Source: Adiantum capillus-veneris (Eukaryota; Streptophyta; Polypodiopsida; Polypodiales; Pteridaceae). From it: DNA of 64,000 bases. Within the stretch, counting starts at the first letter, position 1; each line of letters opens with the position of its first letter. The notes beneath the pieces were generated by a model that was not told where the DNA came from, ran no database searches, and saw only the letters and a list, made by a program, of their open reading frames with translations. The position numbers and the translations under genes were made by a program. The stretch covers positions 104,557,811-104,621,810 of the forward strand of contig CM043947.1 of assembly GCA_014529385.2 (NCBI GenBank), read 5' to 3'. Shown piece after piece: positions 23,066 through 35,369 of this stretch.

Positions 23066-24321
23066 ACGAATGCATTCTTGCATCACATTTATGGAAAAAT
23101 AGGGATCCCTACTTGATTATAAACCAGTTTCTTGCTAAATCTAAAGAGAACGTACCAAGCACAACACCAATACATGGACTTTGAGTACTATGGCTCATGG
23201 TTGAGTATTTTAGGTATAGAGTTATATGTAATGGTGGTTCATATAATGAATGTGTTTTTCTAATTTTCAGACCTATATTTAAGCCACGTGGTACGCATAG
23301 AGATGCTAATATCCTTCACGTATCTAGGGATCTCAAGAAGGTAAGCACAAGAACTAGTTGAAGCTAGATGGCTTGAGTGTTGTTATTAACATATGGATGA
23401 ATTTATGGTCGGAGAAAGTCCCCTCTTTAAAGACACGTTTTGGTTTGGCTATTGGCTCTTGTTATGAAATTTACTAGAAAATGCTCTTGATATTAATGCC
23501 CTTGGTGATACTAGGTTGGATATTGCAATAAATACAGTATTTCTTTAAACATCTTGGTTTCATAATGCCTAGGATCATATGATGTGAATTTTATTAGCTA
23601 GTTATTTTTCATCTCTTGTATTAAAAGAATCTCGTTGTAAGATTAGTGCATATGGATGCTTTGTTTTCCTTCTGGCTACTTGGGTTGGTGCCTTAGATTA
23701 GTTAAAGGGAGATTAAAAAATAAGAAAAATTTGAGAAAATCTTGTTCTTTAATGATCATCTTATTCTTATATCACCTTTAAAAACTCTATTGATTTTAGG
23801 TTACCATAGTTTGGGGAAAGGAAATGGTTCCAGATCATTATGAATAAGAATCTCAACTATAGTGGAAAAATTATACACTTCGCTCAAAAACCTAGAGATT
23901 TCAAAGTGTTTTCTCTCCTCTCTAGCAAGGAGAAATGTTTTTGGTGATAGTAGTTACTCATGGGTGAGGTGATATTAGATGTTCTCATGTAGTAACTGTT
24001 GTCATGTAGTAACTGATATTAGATGTTGTCATGTAGTAACATTAGATGTTTTCATGTGTGTATGCATGCATTTGTGGTTTCATGAAGGGGAACATACACA
24101 GTTTGAAGTAAAGATATCTACTTATTTTTTATGTTTTTTTGTTGCATAATAGTAAGTGGTACAATGTACGTAGTTTGATATACGTGAGAGTGGATACCCC
24201 AATTGCTCTATTCTCCATATCTTATGAGGGATTCGTGGCCCTAAACATATCCCCATTGGGTGTTTTACCCTTTAGAAAATGACTAATTTTATATTATATC
24301 TCAACATGGTATGATAGTGTC
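23066..24321. other. No gene recognised; small tandem repeat
   Basis: AT-rich sequence without a convincing frame. At 23965-24055 a short unit (GATATTAGATGTTNTCATG and TCATGTAGTAAC) is repeated about three times. Confidence 0.45.
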
Positions 24322-24343
24322 CACTATGAAAATTTTCATAGTG
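24322..24343. repeat. Perfect 22-bp palindrome, candidate CACTA terminus
   Basis: CACTATGAAAA is followed immediately by its exact reverse complement. CACTA-superfamily elements begin with CACTA. This palindrome lies about 0.5 kb beyond the 3' end of the minus-strand CACTA-type transposase, where a terminal inverted repeat would be expected. The partner terminus is not visible because the other side is cut by an LTR at 28640. Confidence 0.45.
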
Positions 24344-24650
24344 TTTACCATACTGTTTTATCGCGATTTGTAGAGAGAAGGTGCAAACTCAGGTAGAGAA
24401 AGAAGAGAGAGGAGGGTGGGGTTTTTTTGTGTTTAAAATATTGCCACGAGAGTTTTCAAGTTTATTACCACCATTATTATCACCTATATTATCGTGTTTA
24501 TTTATGACTATAAAATTTAGGATCTAAAATTTCAAATTCTGGCTTAAACACACACACACCCCCCACCCTTCAAATTTTGGTGTTTTCCTCGTCTCAATAG
24601 AAATTAAAGAATAAATTTAAAAAAGAAGAGAAAGAAAGAGAGAGAGAGAG

Positions 24651-24682
24651 GGGGTGGGGGAGGGGGGAGGAGGAGGGGAGGG
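24651..24682 (+). other. G-rich tract with G-quadruplex potential
   Basis: Runs of 5, 5 and 6 G separated by single bases, then AGGAGGA, GGGG and GGG, directly after a purine (GA) tract. Four or more G runs with short loops satisfy the usual quadruplex pattern. Confidence 0.7.
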
Positions 24683-24830
24683 ATAATAAGATTACACTTG
24701 GTTATAACTAAAATAATAATTGTCAATTGATAAACATAATTGAGCATGTTCCCAAATCTAGCGAGAGGAAGAGGGAGGAGAGACCGATGAATGGATTACA
24801 TGACCAAAAAACTTCATAACTGTAAAATGT

Positions 24831-27800
24831 TTATGAATCATCTTCCAAAAGATCTCTACATGAGGTATCATCCAATTCTAAGCCCATGGCTCCTAAATCA
24901 ATAAAGAGAGAAACGGAATTGTCGTTTGTGGATGCATTGACTTCATCATCTTCGAGTTCGTCATCCTCCATCTCATCATCTTCATCATCATGACAATCAT
25001 CCTCGCTAAGACTTGCTGCCCCCGGACTTGATTCATTGACTTCACTCTCCTCAGTTTCCACCTCATCCAAAGTTGGAGGTGGAGGAGGGTAAAGATGGTC
25101 TCCACTTCATTAGTGGAAAAAATGGTTCTCCCCCAAGGTGTTACAGGAATTACGAACCAAAGTTTTGGTTGGTGGATTGATGAGATGACCTATAAAAGAG
25201 AAGCTCAAAGTGAGTAACATTGGTATAGTTAATGCTACAAGAAAATAAGAATAAAAAAGGTACATGTCACTCACCTGCTCACAATTGCATGGTAAAACTA
25301 AATTGTCATACCTCCTTGTGTGATGCACACTCGAGTCCACCATGTAGAGGCCATTCTCATGTTGTCTATACACATTTGTAAACCACTTGCACTCAAAGAT
25401 GAAGCTAAGAAAGGTTCTAAAATTAACCTTTAATATCCTTTCAATAGTTCCACAGTACCTGGCTTCATCACAGTCTGTGTCAAAGTTTCCCATGATGGCA
25501 CAATCCATGGTGGTTCTACTCTCGTCAATGTGGCGCGTACAAAAGTGACGACCGTTTGACCACAAAGAGTTAAAGGAAAGACACTACAAAATAGAAAAAT
25601 ATCTTCTATCAAATACATATTAAAGATAATTTCAAGAAAAAAAATTCAATATGATTTAGGTATATGAGTACTCTACCTTTGGTACGCAGCCGTGCATATT
25701 TCCATCTTTGCTGGTGATGTCTTCTCTGCGCGCTTTTGCCTCGGTCATTCTCTCATGAATCCACTATGCACTAATGAGATCTAGGAAACATGCAAGGTGT
25801 CTAGGGACTGGGGCTCCCCTCCTTCCTCCATGTGCTTGTTTCCATGCTTCTCTCTCTTGGAAACTCCTTGCCTTTGCCACTGTCCACAAGTCCACCCACG
25901 TGGTCATAATCTTTGCATTGAGAATACAAAAGCTATTGACCACTCGGGATAGATTCATATCCATGTTAAGTACTTTTCCCTTTCCACTTGGCAAGTGTGA
26001 AGTCATCTTGCATCTTTCTCGTTTGACCACATTTGAGGAATTAAAGAATCAACTTGTGCCAAATACTCTGATATGTAAACAAATGCCTCTTGAACGATCC
26101 ACCCTTCGGCCATACATGCCTCTGGCTAAGATCATAGCTGCACAAAATCTTTGAGAGTCTTTAAAAACCTCTCTAAGAAGTGCATGCACTACTCCACATA
26201 TAGCAATCTCCTCCACCACGTGAACCAAGAGGTGAATTTGGTTAAGAAGGACTGATCAAGGAAATGCATCCTCAATGGCACACATATTTTTTGTTGCAAG
26301 TGTTTGAGCAGTAGGGATAGCATCTATTTTGATTTCCTTGGAGCTCACAAATCTGCAAGAAAACACACAAGGATACACTAAGTGCTGATTGAAATTATTG
26401 TATACATAAAAAAAGGTGTAGCTGAGTGGAGTCTTGTGGTGTACCTTACTAGCTCTCCTAGTTTGACAGTAGTGTCCGTGACTTTCTTGTCCCGACATAT
26501 ACACATACTCACCGGTAGAATGAACTACAATGTAGATCAGGGGAAGGGAAAGTGAGTGAAAGTCATACACACAAACTATAGATAGAATAGGGAGTATGAA
26601 GATTACCTGAAGCATCTTGTGCCAATCACGGGACTTCAACCCATACAATTGAATTCTTCCACCCTTCATCGCTTTTGTGAAAGCTCCCTTTAGCAACCTC
26701 GTGTATCCTGTTGGTGTGCAAATAGAGGCAATGGTACCATTCACCTTGTCTAAATCTTCTTTGGCTAGCATCCCTGGTGCTTTAGGAAGCACAATCTTTC
26801 CATTTGGGGGGGCAGGACATGGAGTAGCAGAGGCGGGGAGATGTTTTAAAAGACTCAAATCCTCCCTCGCACTCAAAGATTCTTTCTTGCCAATGATGTG
26901 GTCCCATGGTGTTTGGGCTACATTCTTGAATATGTGCGTGGGATCCAAGAGGTGTTGTGTTTCTAAGTCCTTCCAATATGGAAGCCTTAAAGATATGGGA
27001 TACCTTGACATACCTTTTGGTGGAGTATACGGAGCCGGACTGTTGTTGTGGTGTTCTTCTCAAATGGTTGCCCAATCTACCATCGTGAGCTTTAGAGGGT
27101 CTTCACATTTGTTGGGGCCTTGTGCTTGTTATTCCCTTGGGGTAAGAAACAATGGTTTTGGATAGATTACCTTGCGCAAGGAATAGAGCCTCTGTGTCAC
27201 CAATGATAGCCCGCAAGTACGACATGCATCGTGCCCCAATGTGGATAACCCTGCATACATATCATATCGTTAGGGAGAGAGAGAAATATAGATAGAGAGA
27301 TAAGGAGAGAGGGTTACAAAAAATATCTCCAAGCCCAGGATAGTCATGCATAGTCCACGTAAGGACTCCCCTAAAAATGGCCTCTGCCCCCCTTTGCAAG
27401 TGAGACATCGACAACAAGAATTCCTCTCCATAACTCCTTCAACTCCTCGATGAGGGGCTCGAGGTAGACGTCAATATTTGACACTTTGTACTTACCTCAC
27501 GCAAGTAAGGATAGAATTATATTCCCCTTCTTGGTTGTCTCCCATGGTGGAATATTATAGTTGACGATCACCACAGGCCAAGTGTTCCATGAAGTAGACT
27601 CAATGCCCAAGGGGTTGACACCATCACTTGCTGACCCAAGCCTCAAGTGTCGAGGCTCCAACCCAAACTCTGGCCATTGAGTTTTGATGTGCCTCCATGC
27701 AGGTGACTCAATAGGGATACACATCATTCCATCCTTTTAGTGGTGGTTGGCGTGCCATGTGAGAAGATCCACAATAGACCTACTTTTAAACATTTGTTGG

Positions 27801-28639
27801 ATGCCAGAAGTTAATGGAAAATGTCTCAATACCTTGTGGGGTAGGTGCACCCCGCTCACTCTAGTCTTCTATTGTGCCTCCCCGCACATGGGACATGAGG
27901 TAGCATGCGCATGCTCATTGCGGTATAGCATGCAATTGTTGACGCACGCATGGATGCGCTCATACTCCATTCCAAGTGTAGTGACATACGATCTAGCTCG
28001 TCGACAATCTGGAGGCATGTGGTGATCTTTTGGAAACATTTTACCCATCAAACTACAACAAAAAAGCATATTAGTATAATTGCTAGAAGGCGGCACCATA
28101 AAGCGAGTGGAGAGTATATAAATGCCACATTTCATACTTACAGAAGTAGTGCATCGACACTTGCATTACTCCAACCGAATGTTGCTTGCAAGTTGAGGAC
28201 TTCCAATGATGCTCAGAGAACCAAGTACAGTGCACCATTGTAAAGAGGTATTCCGGAACTTGCCATCAATCTATCCTTCATTTTCGCAGCTCATTTAGTG
28301 CAAGGCTAACAATCCTCCTCACACACGTCGCGCTTATCAGCTAGTAACTCAGCACACATATCGAACATGTGCTCATCCTCTGCCTCAAAGGGCGATGGAG
28401 ACGCCATCGAAGCTGTCAAAGTAGAGCCTATGGGAGGATCACCATGCGGTGCACCCAAATCGCCTAGTCGCTCTTGCCTCTCCCGTTCGGCCTTGCACGC
28501 CGATGCACCACCACCGAGCACAGACAAATGGGGCACCTCCTCAAGCGACATATGAGTCGCGTCCTCATCTCTCCGAGTGCTTTTTTGAGGATGCCAAAGT
28601 CCTTCGTTTGCCACGTGCTCCAAGGCAATGTGCCTCAAG
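24831..28639 (-). pseudogene. CACTA (En/Spm-like) Tnp2 transposase gene, broken
   Basis: Tnp2-type transposases move CACTA DNA transposons in the nucleus. Going down the minus strand: GWSNASVDALL near 28170; MGKMFPKDHHMPPDCRRARS, LGMEYERIHACVNNCMLYRN and CPMCGE (27880-28050); VLRHFPLTSGIQQMF and WHANHH (27750-27840); PAWRHIKTQWPEFGLEPRHLRLG and WPVVIVNYNIPPWE (27520-27700), all matching the family order. LRLPYWKDLETQHLLDPTHI and GLKSRDWHKMLQ follow at 26600-27000, then a DUF4216-like end (RYCGTIERILKVNF, FECKWFTNV) at 25300-25480 and an acidic tail ending at 24831. A canonical 89-bp intron lies at 28141-28053. Stops after GEAQ and after WHANHH, plus frame shifts, disable it. The N-terminus is cut by the LTR at 28640. 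Confidence 0.85.
28053..28141 (-). other. Intron of the Tnp2 gene
   Basis: On the minus strand the donor is CT/GTAAGT and the acceptor TTTGTTGTAG/T. Removing 89 bases joins DALL to LMGKMFPKDHH in frame, giving a clean match to the family order across the junction. Confidence 0.8.
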
Positions 28640-29126
28640 TGTTATGGAATTGATATTTATCCATTTATTGCAGCTGACAGGTGGCAAAAGCATTAGCAGA
28701 TAATGGATTATGTAGAAGGATATTATATTTTATGTATATTTGATTATTCAAGTGCTCTTTATGAGCTTTGGCCATTTATGACCGGCCGGCCGGTTTGTAC
28801 TCACTTTGACCATTCAAGAATCTATAAATTAAATACGTGCAAGAGGGAAATGGTCACTCTTGCACGGGGGGAGATTGCACCCAGTGTTTGCGTTGTTCTT
28901 CTCCTCTCCTCTCTTCCCTCTCGCCGTGCCGGCATAGCACTCCGCTCTAGGAGGTGCGCCTGCGCGCTTCTTTCTCTCTCTCTCCCACTCTCTGTCTCTC
29001 TCTTATCGCGTACCACTTGAAGTATGTGCAAAGATGGTTGCCAGGTATACATTTTTGCTTGTTTATGGCTTGCAGTGTACTATTTTTGGGTATTTTGCAG
29101 AGCTCTCCGCACTCGCGGCTGTAGCA
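28640..29126 (+). mobile_element. LTR of a retrotransposon (TGTTATGG family)
   Basis: It begins TGTTATGGAATTGATA and ends GGCTGTAGCA, 487 bases with TG...CA ends, and is followed after one base by a Met-tRNA primer site. It interrupts the 5' part of the Tnp2 gene. A second LTR start with the same first ~55 bases is at 40643. No matching coding region follows on the plus strand, so either this is a remnant or its body was replaced. Confidence 0.75.
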
Positions 29127-29127
29127 G

Positions 29128-29139
29128 TGGTATCAGAGC
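29128..29139 (+). promoter_or_regulatory. Primer-binding site, initiator Met-tRNA
   Basis: TGGTATCAGAGC is the 12-base primer site typical of plant LTR retrotransposons, complementary to the 3' end of initiator Met-tRNA, positioned just after the CA end of the LTR. Confidence 0.9.
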
Positions 29140-29455
29140 GTAGGCTACGCTCCAAAGATTAAAGATAATCAACAGCTAAGTACCTTGTTTTTTTTTTAAA
29201 TGTTTGTAGAGTTGTTATTTGCTTTCGTTAGTGTGATTGAACAAGACAGTTAGGGGTCTTTGAAATGAAAGAGAATCCCTTCTTTGTTGTTGCAATATCG
29301 TGATTAGCAATATAATTATTATAATTAAACATAATAACATATTAAAACTTAATCTTATGAGAATACTCATAAAAAGAAGAGCTTGGAGATGTTTTCCATA
29401 GCTATATAGGGAAGAAATAGGGAGTACTTTATTAAGGGATTAATATAAAGTAATA
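29140..29455. other. AT-rich leader or junction DNA
   Basis: No coding content is visible. It separates the plus-strand primer site from the minus-strand RNase H end of Gypsy lineage B. Confidence 0.5.
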
Positions 29456-31240
29456 ATGATTTTAAGCATATCTGCCATTGCATTATCTTTTCCTCCAATG
29501 TGATTCAATTCTGGGCTCAAGGACTTTATATAAGAAATCCACCTAAGCATAGCAATATCAAGAGTAGATCAGCTTGCAATCATCCCTAGAAGTGGTAAGC
29601 AATCAGTATCCACAACTACAGATGCTCCAATTAAGTACTCTTTGTCACACTTTAATGTTGTAACCACCCCCCATAACTCCCTTTTTACGTGTGGATATGC
29701 TCTTTGGTGAGAGCTTAGAACCTTGGCTTCAAACCTCGCCACATACCTGTGTTTCTCTTCATTGTCTTGTCCTATTTCCCATCCGATTCCTGTTGGACTA
29801 GTGTCCACTGTCACAATCACTGGTCTTCCACACTCATAGTCAATCTTCCTAAAAGTTGGTGAAGACAGTAGCAAGTGCTTCAACTTTCTCATAGCTTTTA
29901 CATGTACATCATTCCATTGAAACCTTTGGTTCTTCCTTAGAAATTGATAAAGAGGATCTACGACATGTGCATAATGTGGAATTCATATGATATATAAGAC
30001 ACATGCACCTAGAAACCTTCTCACCTCCATGACATTTACGCATAATTCCTTCATCCTCTATATTGCATCCACTTTAGTTGGACAAGGTCGGCGGGCATGA
30101 GGATTACAAAGATGCCCCACTATCAATATTTCTTCAACCCCAAACACTAACTTTTGCCCAGATAATGTAAGATTCACTTCTTCTAGCCTTGTTAAAATTT
30201 TCTCACAATCATTGATGTGGCTTGCCACATATTTACGTCACCCCCTCGAATCCAGAGCCTCATCTTTTTTAGCTAAGTCACATCCTTTGATTGGAACGTC
30301 ATCAAGAAAAGGCATTGTAATTTTGAGGTATGAAGTCACGAAGGACTTTGTCCATACCGTTCATCATGTTCGCAACCGAGTTGGTTGCTCCCTGCGGCGG
30401 TAAGGTGCACATCCTTACCAAACCCAAGGGTGTTCTCATGGTAGTCAAGTCCTGGCTTTTCGTTGCTAGTTGGAATTGATCATACCCTGAGTAAAAATCC
30501 CCCATAGAATATATTGCCCTTCCTACAAATGATTCTGCAAACTCATCTACAATTGGCCCTGTACCCATATTCCTGATTGTGACTTTGTTAACAGGTTGCA
30601 TGTCTTGAATGAAGCATAGAGCTCAATTTTTCTCCAGTACTGTGAACCATTTTCTTGAGTAGGGGGCACATGAAGGTTCCAAAATCCCCATCTTTATCTT
30701 TTCATTGAGTAAATATATAAGCTTTGGCAAGAGTGATTTTGGCAATGGAATTGGTTGTAGATTCCAAGGCATATGAGGTACAGTGAATATTACCATTGGT
30801 GCAACTATAGATGGATCCACACACCCTATCTCATACGGCTCAAATGCAAAATCTTTTCGATGTTTGGGGAGTATCTGTTCAAAGGATTTTCTTTCGATCT
30901 ATGTCAAGGAATCGTTGCCTCCAACTTTTAACATCTTCAATGACTCTTGCGTAAACTTGTGTCCAATTCTTTTTGGACCTCAGAGGCTAGGTTGCAAAGA
31001 AGCTTGATCCATTGTTTCGTTGCAATCTGTAGGCAAAGGCAATGCCACTGGTTTCACCTTCTTTGCTATAGTCTTGTACTTCGTCTCCACTCGCACTTCT
31101 AGATCTTTTTGCACATTGAAGCACTCCTCATCTTTGAAAGACTCAATGATCCTATAGATGCCCATAGAAGCCACTTTTACCACGTCATTTCCTTGTTGAA
31201 AAATAGAACGTGTTATAGCATTGAGATCACCCATAGTATC
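29456..31240 (-). pseudogene. Gypsy lineage B reverse transcriptase and RNase H
   Basis: Minus-strand order: connector VETKYKTIAKKVKPVALPLP (31000-31230), RT start KSLLPKLIYLLNEKIKMGIL and EPSCAPYSRKWFTV (30623-30770), LQPVNKVTIRNMGTGP, then motif A in the form YSMGDFYSGYDQFQLA and LGLVRMCTLPPQGATNSVA (30302-30601). MPFLDDVPIKG, motif C with two Asp, is in another frame near 30290. RNase H reads IVTVDTSPTGIGWEIG, KVLSSHQRAYPHVKRELWGV and VVVDTDCLPLLGM, ending with HIGGKDNAMADML near 29460. Stops and frame shifts separate the pieces. The sequence is clearly different from the Tat-like element, so it is another Gypsy clade. No integrase follows; the candidate integrase is 11 kb away. Confidence 0.85.
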
Positions 31241-31603
31241 TACAAAAGAAACCTCCTCAAAAACACCTGATATGTACTTGTCTTCATCTAACAGATTATG
31301 GTTTTTTTATTTTCTTTGTACACTATTTACATATTGTTTTTGTCGTTTCTTTAAATCTCCAAGCATTGTGAAAGATACTAATCCATCCTTTCTTACTAGG
31401 GCACCTGTAGAAAAAGCTTCGTCTCCCTTCGGATAAAACGAGAACCTTTTTCTTTCTGTACCACTACACTCCCGCTTTGCAATGGTAAGCGGCCAAAACC
31501 CCTCATCTCCCTTTGATCTCGAAACTCCTTGCTTGTTTTTGGTAGAGAATGGTCCCTTAAGCTATCATGATTTCACTCATGGTCAATGCAAACTGCCAAG
31601 AAT

Positions 31604-31951
31604 TCAACAGCTTGTTTCCATCTTTTCTTTTGACCCTTGCATAGCAGATCCATCATCCAATACTTTTGTCTCCATTCGCACTATGGTGATGTATGGTTGT
31701 CCAAGGATTAGAGGATAGCTTGACATCTCTTGAACAAAGAAATTTTTTTCACCTTTCACATTCCCTATGGTTCCATTAACATCTGGACAAGCACCATAGA
31801 GATCCCCGAATGAGTTGTTTGTAGCCCTAATCATCCACCCATGGTCAGTATCAATTGGCCACTTTCCCTTCATATAGAGACTCTTGGACATGAGGTTAAT
31901 CTCCGCACCATGGTCTATCAAGGCCATGTAAGGCTCCTCAAGATCTCCCAC
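31604..31951 (-). pseudogene. Gypsy lineage B aspartic protease
   Basis: YMALIDHGAEINLMSKSLY carries a D-H-G-A active site (usually D-S/T-G-A), and SSYPLILGQPYITIVRMETK is the C-terminal ILGxP signature. KVLDDGSAMQGS follows. It is about 350 bases long, lies in the expected place between Gag (right) and RT (left) on the minus strand, and is separated from both by stops. Confidence 0.8.
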
Positions 31952-32167
31952 CTTAACAAAGGTTTCTGTTGTATCCCTTGCCCAATGGTTTCCAGAATAG
32001 TGGCTCTTATGAGTGGCTTCATCTTCATCTTCATCTTCAAATTTAACATACCTATTCCTGCTGCCCGAAGACTAGTAGTAGCTTACCAAATTCTCATCTT
32101 CATCTATTTGTTGTACTTGTATCACATGTGTCCTTGAAGCACTCTCTTAAGCCTTTGATTGGATAGA

Positions 32168-33162
32168 CTACGTTAAAGCTTGTCGCTTCCTTCTTATGAT
32201 ATCAATGATTTTCTCGTGGAAATCTCTCTTTGCAATGCCAAGGACTTCTCCCAATGTAAACTCCACCTTGTTATTTAAGATCCTTTCCTCTAAAACTTTC
32301 TTTAAATCTGTGGCAGCTTCAATATTTGATTGTAGCTTGTATGATGGGCTTTTTCCCTCGCTCTTTTCTTTATCTTGCTTCTCCTTTGGTGCAACATCTC
32401 TCATTGGTACTTCTTGTGATGGAGTGTCCCTTGCCATGGGCTCTTGAGAGGGACTCGGATCCTTTCTCCTTCCACCTCTAGTAGCCCTCTTTGAGGGGCC
32501 TTCATCCCCATTTCTCTCCTGCGTTTTTCTTCAACAAGTTTCTTGTTTTCTCGAGAGTTTGCAATGTAGGCATGCATTGACAAGGCATCAACACGCTCAT
32601 TCCACCCAGTCTCAAGACAGATACAATCTCCTGCTTCATGTAAGACTTCTTTAGTCAACTTTCCCTTCATAGCTAACTCCATCGCACATGGCCACACATC
32701 TTCACCATCCTCACACACATCTTCAATAGATTTTGACCCTTTGAGCACGACTTGACCAGCCTTTAAGCCAAATATTGATGCTTTAACCATTGAGATAGCA
32801 TGAATGGTTTCCATGTCCTCAACTAGATTTTTCATACCTACTTTGCCAAATTTGGTTGCAAAGGGCTTCCCTGTGTCACTAAGATGTATCTTCCCTTCTT
32901 TGAAGAAGACAAGATCTTTAGCCAAGGTATCTTTGAAGTTTTCACAGTCCCTTCTTGGATGGTCAGGGTTGTCCCACCAGATGCACCTATTAACAAATCC
33001 CTCTCTGTTCTGAGGTCTTTGACTTGATGAATGTCCAGATGTTTGCCCCTTTTCTTCAAGCCTTGCTAGCTTTAATTTCAGATCGCGTTGATAGACTGCT
33101 TTTTGCGTGAAAAAAGTAGCATTTATATGCATGGTCATATGTATAAAAAGATGTAAATACAT
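32168..33162 (-). pseudogene. Gypsy lineage B Gag, C-terminal part
   Basis: The 253-codon frame from 33162 contains a knuckle-like NRCIWWDNPDHPRRDCENF, in which Trp replaces the second Cys (C-x2-W-x4-H-x4-C), followed by LVFFKEGKIHLSDTGKP. A second frame (32168-32437) continues with SYKLQSNIEAATDLKKVLEE and VEFTLGEVLGIAKRDFHEKI, the Gag-protease linker. The N-terminal two-thirds of Gag is not visible upstream. Confidence 0.65.
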
Positions 33163-34442
33163 TCATTTGGGAGCTTTGCAAAGTGGTTTCAAGTTGGAAA
33201 AAATATGCAACGTGTACACATTGTGAGTAGGCAGGTTTAGGTGCCACCAGTCGAGCACATGTACATGCCCGGATAGAGTAACGGTGCCTTGGATATGGTT
33301 CTAGGTGGCTTATTTTGTCTCTAGTGAATGTGTTTGAGCTTTCTAGAATGTAAATAATGCAAGCGACAAGTATGGGTAACCCATCCCACTCAAGAAGTTT
33401 GGGACATGCAGTAACTGTCTATTTACGGTGCCTGATCTGCGGTGATGCGTGCACTGCCCTAGAAGTGGTCATAAATGGAATATGGGGATGTGGCAAAGTG
33501 ATTTGGGTATCAAGGGCCAAGTGTGAAAAATTTGGTAAATCTTAGAGTCCGAGGGTCAAAATTGGCCAAAACTGGGCCAAAAAAGGTCCAAAAATGGTCA
33601 AAAAAGGTGTGAAAAGGCTTCAAAATGCCACATCACTCACGGTGGCGTGATGATCCTGGCTGAAAGAGAAATTTTGAAGAGAAATATAAACACATTCACC
33701 CCTCTGTGTGTGGGAGGGAGCATGGTTCCTACAGGTGGTCTAGTGGAGTCTTGTCGCGTTCGCGTCCTGTTTTTGAGTGTGTGGAGGAGTGAATGAGAGC
33801 TTTCTCTCTTCAATTTTGCACTTGGAAGAGTCTATGGAAGTTATGAGGTTTCCATGGATGTGTGTGTTCAAGGAATTGAGGGAAGAAGGTGCGGATTTTT
33901 GCAAGACTATGTGACCCTTTATCGGTGCCATTAGGGTTGGTGCTACTCCAAAGAATCCAACAGAGTGGAGTTTGGTGAAGGCTTTGCAATGGTTTGAGAG
34001 TGGCCTTTTGTGTCTGGAGTTTTTGGGTTTTTGATGGTTTTTCTTGTATATTTGGTCACCATCAAGTGTGATTTCAAGTGTTGATCACCTCGACTCACCT
34101 TGTAGTGTCTGTGGGCAGGCATGGGATTGTAGGTCGAGGCATTTGGAGTTTGAATTGAGCTTGTGGGCAGAATTTTCAGCGAGCTTTTGAGTGGTGGTGG
34201 GTGAGGTGAGGAATTTATGTTGTGTTGAGTTTTATGGGTGTGTGAGTGTGCGCACGACATCTTTTGCTCCATCATCCTGTGGTGATCACGCTGGGGAGCG
34301 GAAATTTGCTGGTTGTGTAGCCAGGTGAAGTGATTTTGCTGTAAAGCTCGAGCTTCATTGAAGAAAACTGGTGGTTTGGTTGAGGTGCAAGACTTCAACT
34401 TTTTTGGAGTTACTCACACAAGGGAGAAGAAACTCCGAAGAG
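33163..34442. other. LTR-like, non-coding DNA left of the plus-strand Gag
   Basis: It contains repeated short phrases (TGGTCAAAAAAGG, GGGCCAAAAAAGG, then AAAATGCCACATCAC at 33633) that resemble, in inverted orientation, the segment 38940-39040. No frame is convincing. It may include the leader or LTR of the plus-strand element that starts at 34443, but I cannot define LTR ends. Confidence 0.4.
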
Positions 34443-35369
34443 ATGTCTTATAGTCGCCCAGTGTTCACAGGGAAGGAGGATGTGAAGGACTAGATTGCGG
34501 ACTTCGAGTGGCATACGCTTGGTATGCACATTGTGAATGACGAAGCCAAGCTTCACGTATTTCCTCTTGTGCTCAAAGGAGAAGCTCGGGAGTGGTTTGA
34601 AGGTTTAGAGGAAGACAAAAAGAAAACATGGGAGCACGTGAAGCTGGCAATTTTTGACAGGTTTGGAAAGAAACTAATTGCAACAGAAGCGACAACAAAA
34701 CGGTCTTCACTACTGGCAGGTTCAAGAGTGAAAAAGGGCATCAGGTGGAGTTGCAACTCCTGCCTAAAGAGGTTGATGATGTAGCTACCAAGCCAGAGAC
34801 CAAAGAGGCTAACCGCAGGTTGGGGCTCCGGCATTTATACGAACAAGAGCCTTGCGGAGTGGACTTTCAGAAAGCTTACATGCTTCTATCCACCATCAAA
34901 GAGGATAGAACCGCACAAATATCCAGCACCCAAGGGAACAAGGTCGAGGTAATAATCACAAAAGAGATAGTGGTAGAGACACTTAGATTGCCCACTGAAG
35001 AAATGAGCATGTGGGCAAGAGACAGGAAAACCGCAGGCACATTTTCCAAGGAGATAGTCGCGGCTACATTCGCCAATCTTATCCACAAACAGGTGGAAGA
35101 GCCAGCCCGTTTACACCATCAACACTTCCATTTTCTGGCAAAAAGGCCACCAAGGTACACTACACCAAATCACAACAAGGCAGCCTGTGGACCACGTGCA
35201 GTATGTCTTGACAACCTTGAAGGTCACCAAGAAGGAAGGAAAAATCACATACTTGGGCGCGCCAGAGGTGTTGACTAGAATAGAGTATCATGCCATTGAC
35301 ATGGCCAACAACCTACCGCCTGCCATTGATCAGAATACATGGATTTTGGCAGTAAAACCCTCTCCATGA
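34443..35369 (+). pseudogene. Gag-like gene of an unidentified plus-strand element
   Basis: A Gag-type N-terminus starts at ATG 34443 (SYSRPVFTGKEDVKD) and has a TAG at codon 17 (34491). It continues in frame as ADFEWHTLGMHIVNDEAKLH, VFPLVLKGEAREWFEGLEED and HVKLAIFDRFGKK, the standard retrotransposon Gag pattern (xLxGxAxxWF...F). A shifted frame (34745-35278) continues with LLPKEVDDVATKPETKEANR and FQKAYMLLSTIKE, and another (35187-35369) follows. No protease, RT or integrase is found downstream. Instead a long acidic and coiled-coil reading region follows, so this looks like a non-autonomous, Gag-only element. Confidence 0.6.

Noticed and set aside
28367-28703. Plus-strand frames opposite the start of the Tnp2 gene
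   Set aside because: They are shadows of the minus-strand coding sequence, which matches a known family.
29128-29139. Possible tRNA gene from the tRNA-matching 12 bases
   Set aside because: It is complementary to only the tRNA 3' end and sits just after an LTR, so it is a primer site.
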